Below, in pieces: positions 29,813-40,100 of a stretch of 60,000 bases of DNA (the first letter of the stretch is position 1; every line of letters begins with the position of its first letter). The stretch is from the NCBI RefSeq assembly GCF_001949145.1, contig NW_019091412.1, positions 188,001 through 248,000 on the forward strand, in the 5' to 3' direction. The translations under genes were made by a program, and so were the position numbers. The notes under the pieces are model-generated. The model searched no databases and was not told where the DNA came from. It saw nothing but the letters and a program-made list of their open reading frames with translations. The stretch is from Acanthaster planci (Eukaryota > Echinodermata > Asteroidea > Valvatida > Acanthasteridae).

Positions 29813-32800
29813 TCAGCTCTTAGTTGGGAATCCCTCGTCGAGATCTCCGTTCTCCAACATCTCTTTGACAATGTCCAACCCACCCACCAGCTCTCCCTTC
29901 AGGTAGAGCTGGGGATAGGAGGGCCAATTCGAATATGTCTTCAGACCTGAAGCAAATAAGTAAAAAATTCCAAAATACCAGTGACAATAAAATTTGAGAC
30001 ACACTCTGGCTTTACACAAAAAGCCCACAGAGTTTTTGGGTAGAGCTGGAAATCATTATTTAAAAATTTCCAAAGAACTTTGAAAAGAAAACCAAATGAA
30101 GTTACATAAAATAAGGTTATCTGAACACCTCGTTATTTTACACAACTAATACGCTCTCGACATTTCTACAAGTTTGTGTACCTTGTCTGACTTCATCGTC
30201 TCCCAGGATGTCAAACGTCTTGTAGTCGATGTTCTTGTCATTTAGGATCCCCACCATGGTTCGACTAAAGCCGCATCGTGGCCCCTCCGGATTCCCTTTC
30301 ATGAACAGCATACATGCTGCCGAGTTGATGAGTTTCTTCAGCCTTGCATTCAGATCCTGTCAACAGATCGAGAAAAACCTGAACAGTGAGCTCAATAATT
30401 GCCAATCCCCAACAGTTCAACCGCCAACCAGGATATGTGAAAAGGCTTGGAGGATTTACGCCCATTTACTCACCTTTTTAGGGAAGTCTTCATCTAAGTC
30501 CCCGTTCTCATTCATTTCTTTGACAATATCCAAACCTCCCACAAGCTCCCCGTTAAGGTACAATTGGGGATAGGTGGGCCAGTTGGAATACGTCTTTAGA
30601 CCTTCAAAAGAGTAAATATTAACAGGTATGACATAAAACAGTTCAATTAGGAGGCAAGGCAGCATGGAAAATTGAGGAAAGTAGTGTGAATCATCCATCA
30701 GTTATGCTCATCCATATGATGCCTTTACTACCCCTGTTCATCATGCCAATGAAGTATTCCTCAGGCCATTATAACTCTCAGGGTAGCATGTATTGCTGCC
30801 ATTTTGCACAAGGAGTACATTTCCAGAACTTAAACATCCTTCTTCTTTTGTGGTCAGAGATGACCTTAACCCCAGAGTGGAAAGAGCTAAATTCCGTTGA
30901 GAAGCATCTTGCTTCAATGCATGTGCGACAACTAAACTGGAACCCACGGTTCTTAGAACTGCCAGCGGTGTTTTCATTTTGGATACACCAGACCACTAGG
31001 CCTCATGGATCTGTCATACGATGCAAGATATGGGGCCAAGAGAATCCCCCTGCCTTTGTGTTGGTCATGGTTTGATTGGAATCTCTGGAATGCTTTACAG
31101 ACTTGTAGGGGGGATGTGTTAGGTAACAATAGTCTAGAGTGTGTATAGGAATTGGACTTATAGGGGGTACCCATCGGCCCCATATCGTGCACGGTATTGG
31201 ATCTGTACCTTGTCTGACTTCACTGTCTCCCAGGATGTCAAACGTCTTGTAGTCGATGTTCTTGTCATTTAGGATCCCCACCATGGTTCGACTGAAGCCG
31301 CACTGTGGCTCTCCTGGATTCCCTTTCATGAACAGCATGCAAGCCGCCGAGTTGATGAGTTTCTTCAGCCTTGCATTCAGATCCTGTTAAGACAAGAGGT
31401 CTCTTGTAAACAGCAAGGGACAATCTATGACACTGATCTAATTCCGGGTTGTAGATGATTCTTGTGACTTGCCTCTTTTGCTGAAGCATTTGTCTTGGCC
31501 TCTTTTGCTGAACCATTCGTCTTGGCCTCTGGGGCTTCAGCTATCTTGGACGGTGGGACATTTGGAGGCGGGGCCTGACTAGAGGCGGCCTTGGAGTGCC
31601 ACTCGACCTTCCTGCTGAACTCTGGCCCATTGGCACCATGAAGTGTGTCCACCACTTTCTTGTTCTATTGCGACACACAGACAAAATTACAATTATCGCT
31701 ATTTGTGATGTGCCTCGACTTTGAGAAGGGGGCGGTGTACAGTACTCAAAGATGCCATTTGAAAGAAAACCACAATCAACTTTCATTTTGGAAACAAAAA
31801 GTGGGACTACAGACAAACCTTCAGAAAGACAAACGTTGGTACTGATGAAATGTCATACTTGAGGGATACTTCAGGTATAGACTCAGCTTCAACCTTGAGA
31901 TGAAAAAAATGGGAAAGCAAGATGAACTTTTTATTTGGATACTTACATGTACATATATGTAATTTGTGATATAAAGAGCTGATAACAAAATGTGCAACTG
32001 TCATCCAATGACTCAGACCTATTTTTCTAAGTTCAAAAGGCAATCAATTAAACATAGTTTACAAAACATAAAATACATCAGCAAATTGTAGAAAAGGTGA
32101 AATTGAAATGAAACGGTCTTAAAGTTGAGCATTTTGGCCAATCTGATGGCTTTTTGTCACTAGGTCACATTTGAATATTATGCATGTTTGCATTTATTGA
32201 TTTATGTTGGCGGGACGTGCATCTCACCTTTACAAAGTGGACATTCAGAAATTGTTTGGCCACTTCTTGCATGATGTCATTCATGGAGACACACTGTGGG
32301 GCCCAACTAGCCCAGAAGTGGACCACTAACAGACCACTGAAGAAAGGACCAAAACAAAACAATATACAAAGTGATCACAGAACAGTTTCCGTGACGTGTG
32401 CATGCTACGTGCATGTACCTTAACATGTGCACGTGCATGCACATGCCTAATTTTTCTGACGTTATTTACTCATGAGCCCGAGTCTGAGGTCTTTCACTTT
32501 TCATGCTACTCTGGAACAAGCATGCAGACAACGTACATTTAAACCTACATGAACCGGATTTATGATTAACTAACGACTTTGTGAAAGCAAGACATCATAT
32601 AGCCCCACTAGTGTGGCACTGACTCTCACTCCCGATCCATCGGGAGAGAGAGTCCGTGCCACACTAGTGGGGCTAGACACCATAATGTTAGGCAAGCCAT
32701 ATGTTGTAGGCTACAACTCATTAAAATCACACTGACTGTTAGGCCTACTTGTTATTTGTCACTCTGTTCACAGTCTGGGCATATTATCATGGAGGTAGAA

Positions 32801-33286
32801 TGATATTATGAATAGATATTATTCACGTTGATAATGAGACACTGCAACCTGACCAGACTGCCATGATCTGGCGACGAACAAAATCCGCATGATACAACTT
32901 ACAAGAACAATGATGGTGAATCTAGAGAGGACCTGCTTGGAGCGCCCTCCTAGAGGACCTGGTTTGTTATTTAGATTTAATGACAATGAATGTACGAAAG
33001 GTTTACTCGAGCCTATCCTTGAGGAAGAAAGAAATACCCTCTAACGTGACGTCACACGCAGGGGGGTCTTAATAATATAGCATAGGCGTGATAGGAAGCT
33101 GGTTTACTCTTATTCTCTTAATTTAATACACCAAACATAGCCGGAAAATCAATAGCGATTGCTCAGATATAATGATTAGGGTGTAGATCGTAACTCCGTT
33201 CAAAATAACAAGAGCTTTTACCTTCCTGTGGCCTCAGCAAGAGCATCAAAATCGGCGAGAGATTTCACGTCGCTCAAATTCGACAT
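29813..33286 (-). CDS. GLRX3: Glutaredoxin-3 (PICOT), thioredoxin-like plus two CGFS glutaredoxin domains
   Basis: Eight exons: 33286-33222, 32336-32228, 31893-31819, 31664-31473, 31383-31209, 30601-30474, 30356-30182 and 29946-29813. They give 1053 nt, 350 residues (human 335), with all phases kept. The thioredoxin-like domain (1 to about 105) has FWASWAPQC; only Cys37 of the usual CxxC pair is present, as in PICOT proteins. A linker (112-147) rich in Ala, Pro and Lys carries two 9-residue repeats. Two monothiol glutaredoxin domains follow, with CGFS at Cys175 and Cys276 and with TYPQLYL or SYPQLYL and GGLDIVKEM. Family knowledge: GLRX3 binds glutathione-bridged [2Fe-2S] clusters and passes them on with BOLA2 in cytosolic iron-sulfur assembly. 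The fourth intron has a GC donor (GAG/GCAAGT). Exons 5 and 7 are about 93% identical. The start is the only suitable ATG, with the family's short N-terminus before the first beta strand. Confidence 0.95.
31476..31529 (-). repeat. 27-bp coding tandem repeat in the glutaredoxin-3 linker
   Basis: Two 27-nt units encode EAKTNGSAK and EAKTNASAK, with only two base differences between the copies. They lengthen the flexible linker between the thioredoxin-like and first glutaredoxin domains and explain part of the extra length over the human protein. Confidence 0.85.
32600..32675. repeat. Near-perfect 76-nt hairpin in glutaredoxin-3 intron 1
   Basis: TAGCCCCACTAGTGTGGCAC (32600-32619) is an exact reverse complement of 32656-32675. 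Inside it GACTCTCACTCCCGAT (32621-32636) pairs with 32639-32654 with one mismatch, leaving a 2-nt loop. Only two mismatched positions occur over 37 bp. It could be a fold-back element or a structured RNA in either orientation. Confidence 0.85.
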
Positions 33287-33869
33287 CTTTCTATTCTTGT
33301 GCAAAAGAGAAAAGTTTACCGCGCCCTCTCTCGGTCACAAGAGGGCGGTATACACATTAACACAACTTTCAGTGCACTCAGTGCCTCTGAGCCGTATGTG
33401 TAGGCAGTAACTTCTCTGGTGCGGCTCCTCGGGAATGCTGTGCTCAGTCGATTAAGCACAGTTTCGATTTATTGCCAATTGTCTAACAATCTAGCCTTAA
33501 TATAAAGCATTTGGCAGCGTTCAAATTACAGTTCGAAAGAACTGTAATTTGCACGACAGAGTTTAGTTGCTCAAGTTTTATTCATCTGTGAAGATCCTGC
33601 CCTGGAGAGGTTTCCCTCGGCTTTTAGCTTCAATTCAATCAACAGTTCTTATAGGCCTAAAGTGTATAATACTATAACGTCTATATGCGCCGTATTATAA
33701 TTAACCTTCCCAGCTGGGCTAGGCCACATATGCCCCATTTTGCGACATTATCTCGTCGCAGCTTTTGATCAGTGGACTGTAACAAGTACAAGCCTGACTA
33801 GCCACACGATGCTCAAGGTTTGCTATCCTAGTTCTGCTCGGAAATCCGGGACAAGCCTGGAGGTTTCAG
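33287..33869. promoter_or_regulatory. Glutaredoxin-3 upstream region
   Basis: This is the presumed promoter and 5' UTR of the minus-strand glutaredoxin-3 gene. No clear TATA box is seen at a sensible distance. It carries the 33522 hairpin and a TAGGCCTA palindrome at 33652-33659. Confidence 0.35.
33522..33551. repeat. Perfect hairpin, 13-bp stem with a GAAA loop
   Basis: CAAATTACAGTTC, GAAA and GAACTGTAATTTG form a perfect stem-loop 236 bp upstream of the glutaredoxin-3 start codon, in its promoter region. As DNA it is also a possible cruciform or dimer binding site. Confidence 0.8.
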
Positions 33870-34035
33870 TCAACAGCAGCGAATATCTGGCTTACCCATT
33901 GATACTCTTGGATGAAGAGGGGCAAGCACGAGAGATTAAAGTAGCTCACCCACGGTCTCCAGCGGCTGGATCCGAGCCCCTACTCTGTAGATCAGGAGTA
34001 AAAGCCCTAACCACGAGATCACTAGAGGCCGAATT
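33870..34035 (-). mobile_element. tRNA-derived SINE, minus strand
   Basis: Read on the minus strand, the segment starts with an A-box-like GATCTCGTGGTTAGGGC. A stem region follows (TTTACTCCTGATCTACAG) and then a degenerate B-box (GGCTCGGATCC) at tRNA spacing. The tail includes GAGTATCAATGGGTA. This is the usual head-and-body layout of a tRNA-related SINE. The boundaries are approximate, and no target duplication was established. Confidence 0.55.
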
Positions 34036-34961
34036 TTTAGCCTAACCTCTTTGACCTCTTGCGTGGCAGTAGACCAATTATACCTACCGGACAGTCCCTG
34101 TCTTTAGGCCCCCCTTTAAATGTGACACCGGCGCACTGAGAACTCGAAATAAGGTTGGAATGTGATTTCAGTACGTTTATCTCCATCTCCCAAGCTTCAA
34201 TCGAGACCGACTCTAGACCAACTTAATCTTGCGATAGAAAACAACAGGGGGGGGCTTCAAAAAGCTCAACATGCCAAATCCAGGCATTCCGTCAACGCAT
34301 CTTCCCTTCTCAGAATCCGGGCCAATAATTCGCCACGGCCTCCTCGGTTCAAGAGCCTGGCACGCGCTGAGCATAATCGAAGAAAAAAAAAACCACCTGC
34401 GGTCCCTGCAGTGGAACATATAATCTCTCCAGATCTCCGGAGGCTTCTTCGAAAGCACTTCACCGTCGTTTCATTAGCAGACTCACCGAGCATACAACGT
34501 ATATAGTTGAGCTTCTTTCCAGTGTTTGCGCGTTGATGCCCCTAGGCATAGTGATTGAAACTGTACCAGTGATAAAGCGCATATGGCCATTGGCGATATC
34601 AATATTATCACGTTGCAAAAATTAGTGCCCTATTGAACTCCTCTCCACTTGAAAATTGGATAGTTATTGGCTGGGAAACTGTGTCCCTTTTTTTTTTACC
34701 TTACAGTGACTACGGAAATTTTAATCAAACGCTCCTTGCTTATAATGGTATTCCAGTCACGGATCATTCTCTAAGTCCTAACATTTCCCCAGCGGATCTA
34801 ATCTCGAGTTGCATTTTTGGGAAAAAAAATCTTGTAGTGGTTCCATTTACCTTGTGAAGTGGGACGCCCTCAGTGGGTTCACTGTACCTGTCGGCCATTT
34901 AGTCGGTAACGCGCTGAACCTGTTGGTGTGCGTGCCGTTTTCACACACGCATGTAAATCCC
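34036..34961. other. Intergenic sequence, no proven gene
   Basis: An open plus-strand stretch from an acceptor-like TTTCAG (ending about 34171) to a stop at 34504-34506 encodes a basic peptide with RRKKKPPAVPAVEH. I cannot link it to other exons. Confidence 0.25.
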
Positions 34962-35748
34962 TGGGTGCGTTCGATTAGCTTACACGTGTAAGTCAAACTT
35001 ACGCAAGAGCGTTCGTTTAGTCATCACGTGATCCTCGTGCCTGCCCTGGTGTCAGCTACCATTACCCTGGCTCGCGAGTGGGTCTCTGGAGGCTGCCCGA
35101 GTGTAATGACGTCACGGATGGACTGTTCGAGCATGGACATGATGGGTCCACTAATTCAAGCCCCATTGAAAACAGTGTAAAATCAGCACCGTTCAGGGCC
35201 CAATAACATGCACGCCTACATCCCTGAGATTTCTGAAACACAAATTAAATTCTTGTCTGGTCACTTATCTTTCACTTTCTTTTCAATTTTTTGTGGGTTA
35301 ACCAATTACATTTTTAATTATTCCCACAAAACAAACTCACCCCCCAAAAAGTTATTTTTCCGAAGTCTGATTGCAGCCATTTTTCAAGTGGCAACCCTCA
35401 ACATTCTCGGGTACTTAGGACCATTTTTCAACCATACTTTTTAGCCCTTCTGCTCTCATATGAAAACTCAAAGACCCAGGGAGTTGATCCCGGCAACGAT
35501 TTACACAATCTCATCATTTTGGGGGCCAAACAATCTCCTTTTTCAAAAGATACTGTGGGGACACTTTTAATGCTTATAAGCTGGCCAGAAATTCTCACTT
35601 GAATTAATGGTCTGCACCCTGGTGGAAGGAACGTGGCGGGGACTTGACCTTTTTCCCAGAATGCCTTGGCGAAATCGATTAGCCTCATTTCGAGGCTTCC
35701 CTTGCGTGTAACACTGGTGTATTCAGGGAAGCTAATCGAATGCACCCA
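34962..35748. mobile_element. Non-autonomous DNA transposon candidate with inverted ends
   Basis: TGGGTGCGTTCGATTAGCTT at 34962-34981 is the reverse complement of 35729-35748 apart from one base. The similarity continues weakly for some 30 bp more, including TTACGCAAG against TTACACGCAAG. The element is about 787 bp with no transposase. The flanks show no clear duplication, so ends and superfamily are uncertain. A related TGTATTCGATCAGCT motif occurs near 37211. Confidence 0.5.
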
Positions 35749-37074
35749 ATATGCGGCTCTAGGTGTGAGCTTCTCACAAAGATTCTACAATTTAAACTGT
35801 TCTGCACTTAGGTCACGCCCCTTTGAAACAAAACAACCCCTCCCACTTTAGTGGAATTTATCACGATAGGGCCTAATGTTATTCTTTTCGCCTCTATAGG
35901 TTTGCTCTTATAACATGAATACAAGTCATCAGTTAATTTGCCAAGGTCATTGAACTTGCAGTTTTGTTACAAGCCGCCCCCAACTCGACTAAACAGGATT
36001 TGGGTTCTCTGCATTTGCATTGCAATTATTATTCATCAATTTCCAAGAAAAGCCGAAGCAAGAAATATCGCACTGTTGGTTTTGTCAGAGTGCAACTGCA
36101 CTTTAGCGTAGGGCTATTTATCGAAAGTCGTGTCTTGACAGGGAACGGTGGCATTTTCTATCATCGGGTTGTAAACTAGTGTGAGGATTCTAGACGCTCC
36201 ACTGACGACCCGCACGCTGCACTGTCGCGACGATAGCTGCGCTCGATCATGGATTAACGCGGTACTTTTTTGTTTAACGCAAATCAAATATCTACCCACT
36301 TTTTCCTCGTTCTCTTTCCTGCTTTCAACGGCCCCTGATATCAAAGGGTGAAGAAAGATCCATGCGTGAAGTCTGTAGGGTGGCAAAGGTTCGGGTAGTG
36401 CGTTCCTAGTGGAACAAGACAGTGGTGTAGCCGTGTGAAGTTGACAATTTGACGGGTTAAGCACAGGGGGCTTTTTCAGGAGAAGTGAGTTTTCCTCAAG
36501 AGTTTTTGCCCATAGCCAAAGATTGAAAAGATAGAAAGGTCAAATCGCTGTGTGCCGGTGGATTAATTGGCATTTGGGTCTTGTAGTCATGTTGACGTGC
36601 ATGGGTTTAACATTTGCTTGGATGAAAGGAAGCACCGATCCCGACAACTTTCGGCCGCTACACTGCGCCATATAACCGAGAGACAAATCGGGCTTTTAAT
36701 GGGCGGCCAATGTATTACGTGTACCATGTTGCTATAAGCGCACGTGCCGGGGCTCTGGGAAGGAACTTCTTAGTGATTTATGGTTGTGTTGAATCTCGTC
36801 GGCAGGATAAGTCAAAGGCTTTTAGAGCCTGATAAGCCATAACAGACTCTTTCGTACAACGCCCCAAACCTGAACGACGAACTGGGGTCGGTTTAAAACT
36901 TTACAGGGACAAACGGCTCTCGAGGGGTCGAAGTCGCTTTGATTTCCCCTCGAATCGAAGAGAGATAAGAAAATTACCGTGAGGGACTTTTAGTACGTTC
37001 GGAAGACTTGAGAGAGTTTTGTAGGCTGCAAAAAGACCCGCCCGAGCAGGAAATGACAGCAAGAGCCCCGCGGT
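35749..37074. other. Intergenic sequence, nothing recognised
   Basis: I see no exon with paired splice sites and no repeat apart from scattered short motifs. Confidence 0.4.
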
Positions 37075-37165
37075 GTATACCGAGTGGGAATCGAACCTGG
37101 GTCACGTGAGGCGCAGAAAGAGGAAAGAATCAATTACGCGAGCCAGCCGACCATTGCAACCAACT
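37075..37165 (-). mobile_element. tRNA-like SINE head remnant, minus strand
   Basis: On the minus strand a perfect B-box (GGTTCGATTCC) is preceded, some 50 nt upstream, by TGGCTCGCGTAATTGA, which loosely resembles an A-box. No complete cloverleaf can be drawn, so a tRNA-derived SINE remnant is more likely than a working tRNA gene. Confidence 0.4.
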
Positions 37166-40100
37166 TACTGAGACGCCAGATGGGAGAAGGCGCAGTGAAC
37201 AAATCACTTAGAGTGTATTCGATCAGCTGACCTACGAGGAATTGAATGGCATGCCATTTTGTGTCTTACTGTCACCAACCCTTAAAACGCGGAAAGCCAG
37301 TTCAGTCCTCTTCCACGTTTTGAGAAATCACCACCACCCTAGTTCTACCCAAAACAAATTGGATATACAACATTACGTGGGCGCGGGTCAGACTGTTGGA
37401 GCCAATTTGCATTTTCGACCCTTTTACGAATCCTTTCATTTTCTGTTCCATGTTTTTTTTTAAAACAAACCTAATGAATCGTTCAGCTATCATGGCATCC
37501 TAGACCGACAACGTCAAAGGTTTAATGGGGGACGGAGAAGGAGTAGGACTCTAGGAGGCGGTGAAATTACAGCTCCCGGTTGCTTGAAGGGACATGTTGG
37601 CGCGGTACGCTATAGAAATCTTAAATCAACGTTGAGATTCGATTTCGTTGCCATTTCAATTAACCGCTACCCCTGTTAGTGACCGGACGTCAGTGCAAAC
37701 GACCTGAGCGCCATCGATCAAGAGAGGGCGCACCCTTCATTTCAGCATTGCATAAACGTCGCCTGGGGAATTAGATGTCAAGAACTTTGTCTTAAGAATT
37801 CCACATCTTGGAAAGCCAAACTTCTTCACAAAATCTACTCGCACTACTGTTTCATACCCACTAACCCATATTTTCTGTAAATGGATAGCCACAGGCTTCT
37901 CGCAAACAGGTCTGATTTTAATTTGGACCCACGCACCACATAAGTGGTCTGATTTCTAATTGAATTTGCCAGTAAGAGGTAAGGCGCCATCTAATTCACT
38001 CTGAGTAGTTTAACCATACTCGGGCTGCTGTGGAGCTGGTCTCTATAATTATGTGTTGTTGATGAAGTGCTGTTAATTTCTATTTCAGTTTCATTAGAGC
38101 TAAACAGAGTTTTGATGATTATAAATCGACTGTGGGGCAATAGCGAGGTCTGGTCAATTTTTGGGGTGCAATGTTTGTATCGACCGAATAGTTGACGTCG
38201 GTCCTTAAAATCCATGCGTCAGCGGTCGATAATATGCAATCCTTGTGCACCAAAATACATGCATAAATATTAACATGAACCACGTGGACTAAAATGTTCA
38301 CAATTAAAGGCAAACGATAAATACATGTACGTGCACTCTGTATCTTGCGTATACGGTGTCGTGGATATCTCTCACTAGTTTGAATTTGTCTAGCTGCAGA
38401 AAGCAACATGGACGAAACTAGACTAGAGTCGGAATGTACCGGGTTAGATTTCAGGCTCAAGCATCACAACACATACATGTGCGTGCATGATGTCAGGACC
38501 AACTCTCCTTACGGCAAGTCCGTGGTGTACCGCAAATCCACACCTAAGGGAAAATCGATGGAATACACAGAGCGCCTCGATCGCACATAATACGCACACC
38601 TATTTTAACTGTGCAAACGCTCCCCCGCCGAAGACACACATGATAAAGGAGCTAATTTGCAGATAGACAAATCGCGTGAAAATGTGGCCATTTATCCCTT
38701 GCCATCAATTGTGGGGAAATCTGCTGTGCAGGTGCTCGCTAAATGGACCTTCATTATGCCGTCTCCTTATGGGCCCAGTCGGGGCGTGTTAATAACTCGA
38801 TTTATATTGGCGAGACCTCGATGCAAAGACGGCACATATTCTCAAGAGATATAAGGAGCCGGAAAGGAAAACGAAAAGAGTCCGTCGGTTTGCAGTTGAT
38901 CAACACCTTGCCAATCTTCTTCGCTTTACCGTTATTCGCAGGAGAAGGGGGTTCTTTGAGAGCAAGATTACTCTCGCGCGTTATTGGCTGTCCCCCTTGG
39001 CCCTTCTATAATTTGAATCCGATCCGCCCATAGGCTACGTCTCAACTCACGAGGAGGATTTGCGGCGAGAGTTCCGACAACTTCATCGTGACGTATGTGC
39101 GACATGGAACGCCTTTCTTTAAACGTGCCTGCATGCATCGGTCTGTGTTTTTCTCTGTATTGGTTTAATTTCCCAGTGAGGAACCAAAATCATCTTTGGC
39201 TCTTGACAGTGCGGTGATAGAGTGAAGAGAAAAGTTTAGGAAATTCACGGGAAGGGAAAAAATAAACCTGGTTGATGAATATAATGTTCCAAATTGTGCA
39301 TGGTTGCACTGACTTGAGTAAATGCCTCCACTCGAGTCTGACTCACTATTTGACTTTGCTCAGTTCATCAGAGGGCTTGACTCGAGGCGAAGTCTACAAC
39401 GCCTAGTTTCCACAATGACGATGAAGAATTGCCACACAAAGTTCACGTTTCTTGTTACCATCCTGAAATCTCTCTCTCTCTTATCCTGCTAAAATTATAA
39501 TTATTAGGCAATGTCGTTGACTCCAAAGCGTGTGGTTCTACACTGTAAGGCATAAAGCACTTGCTGAAGACTGGTTGCCAAGCTTAGCAAGATTGCAAAG
39601 ATGAACTAACATTAAAAAGTTCATTCTATTTACCGTTTACCAAATTTTATTGAAAGAAATAGGATCTTTCAATTAAAGAAAACGACGGTTTGCGTATCTA
39701 GTGAAGCGACAATTACACATCGGAATTAAAAGATTGATAAATTTCTTATGAATTGCGAGTTAGTCTTCGCTCTAGAGGATTATATTGAACCAACTTGCAG
39801 CTACTCCATCGTGTTTCACGTTACTGTCGAATGGACAGGTAAACTGCACCGCGGAGGTAGCTATTCTCTTGACCTTTGCTGGGTGACAAGGCAACAGTGA
39901 AATGTGGCCGGGTTGGGAGAGGAAAACACGCATCCTTGGGCAATTCAATTATAACTGGGAACATTGTCGTTTATTGTCCGCCGCTAAATCACCCCCAAGT
40001 GGTCAGCTATAATGGTGCATCGGCGTCCTTAGCCCCGTGTGTTCGCCCGTATACCCGGAAGCCAAAAAATACAGATATTACAGTGCCATATGCACTTTCC

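Noticed and set aside
37075-37165. Functional tRNA gene
   Set aside because: The B-box is perfect, but no acceptor, D or anticodon stems can be paired, so it is treated as a SINE remnant.
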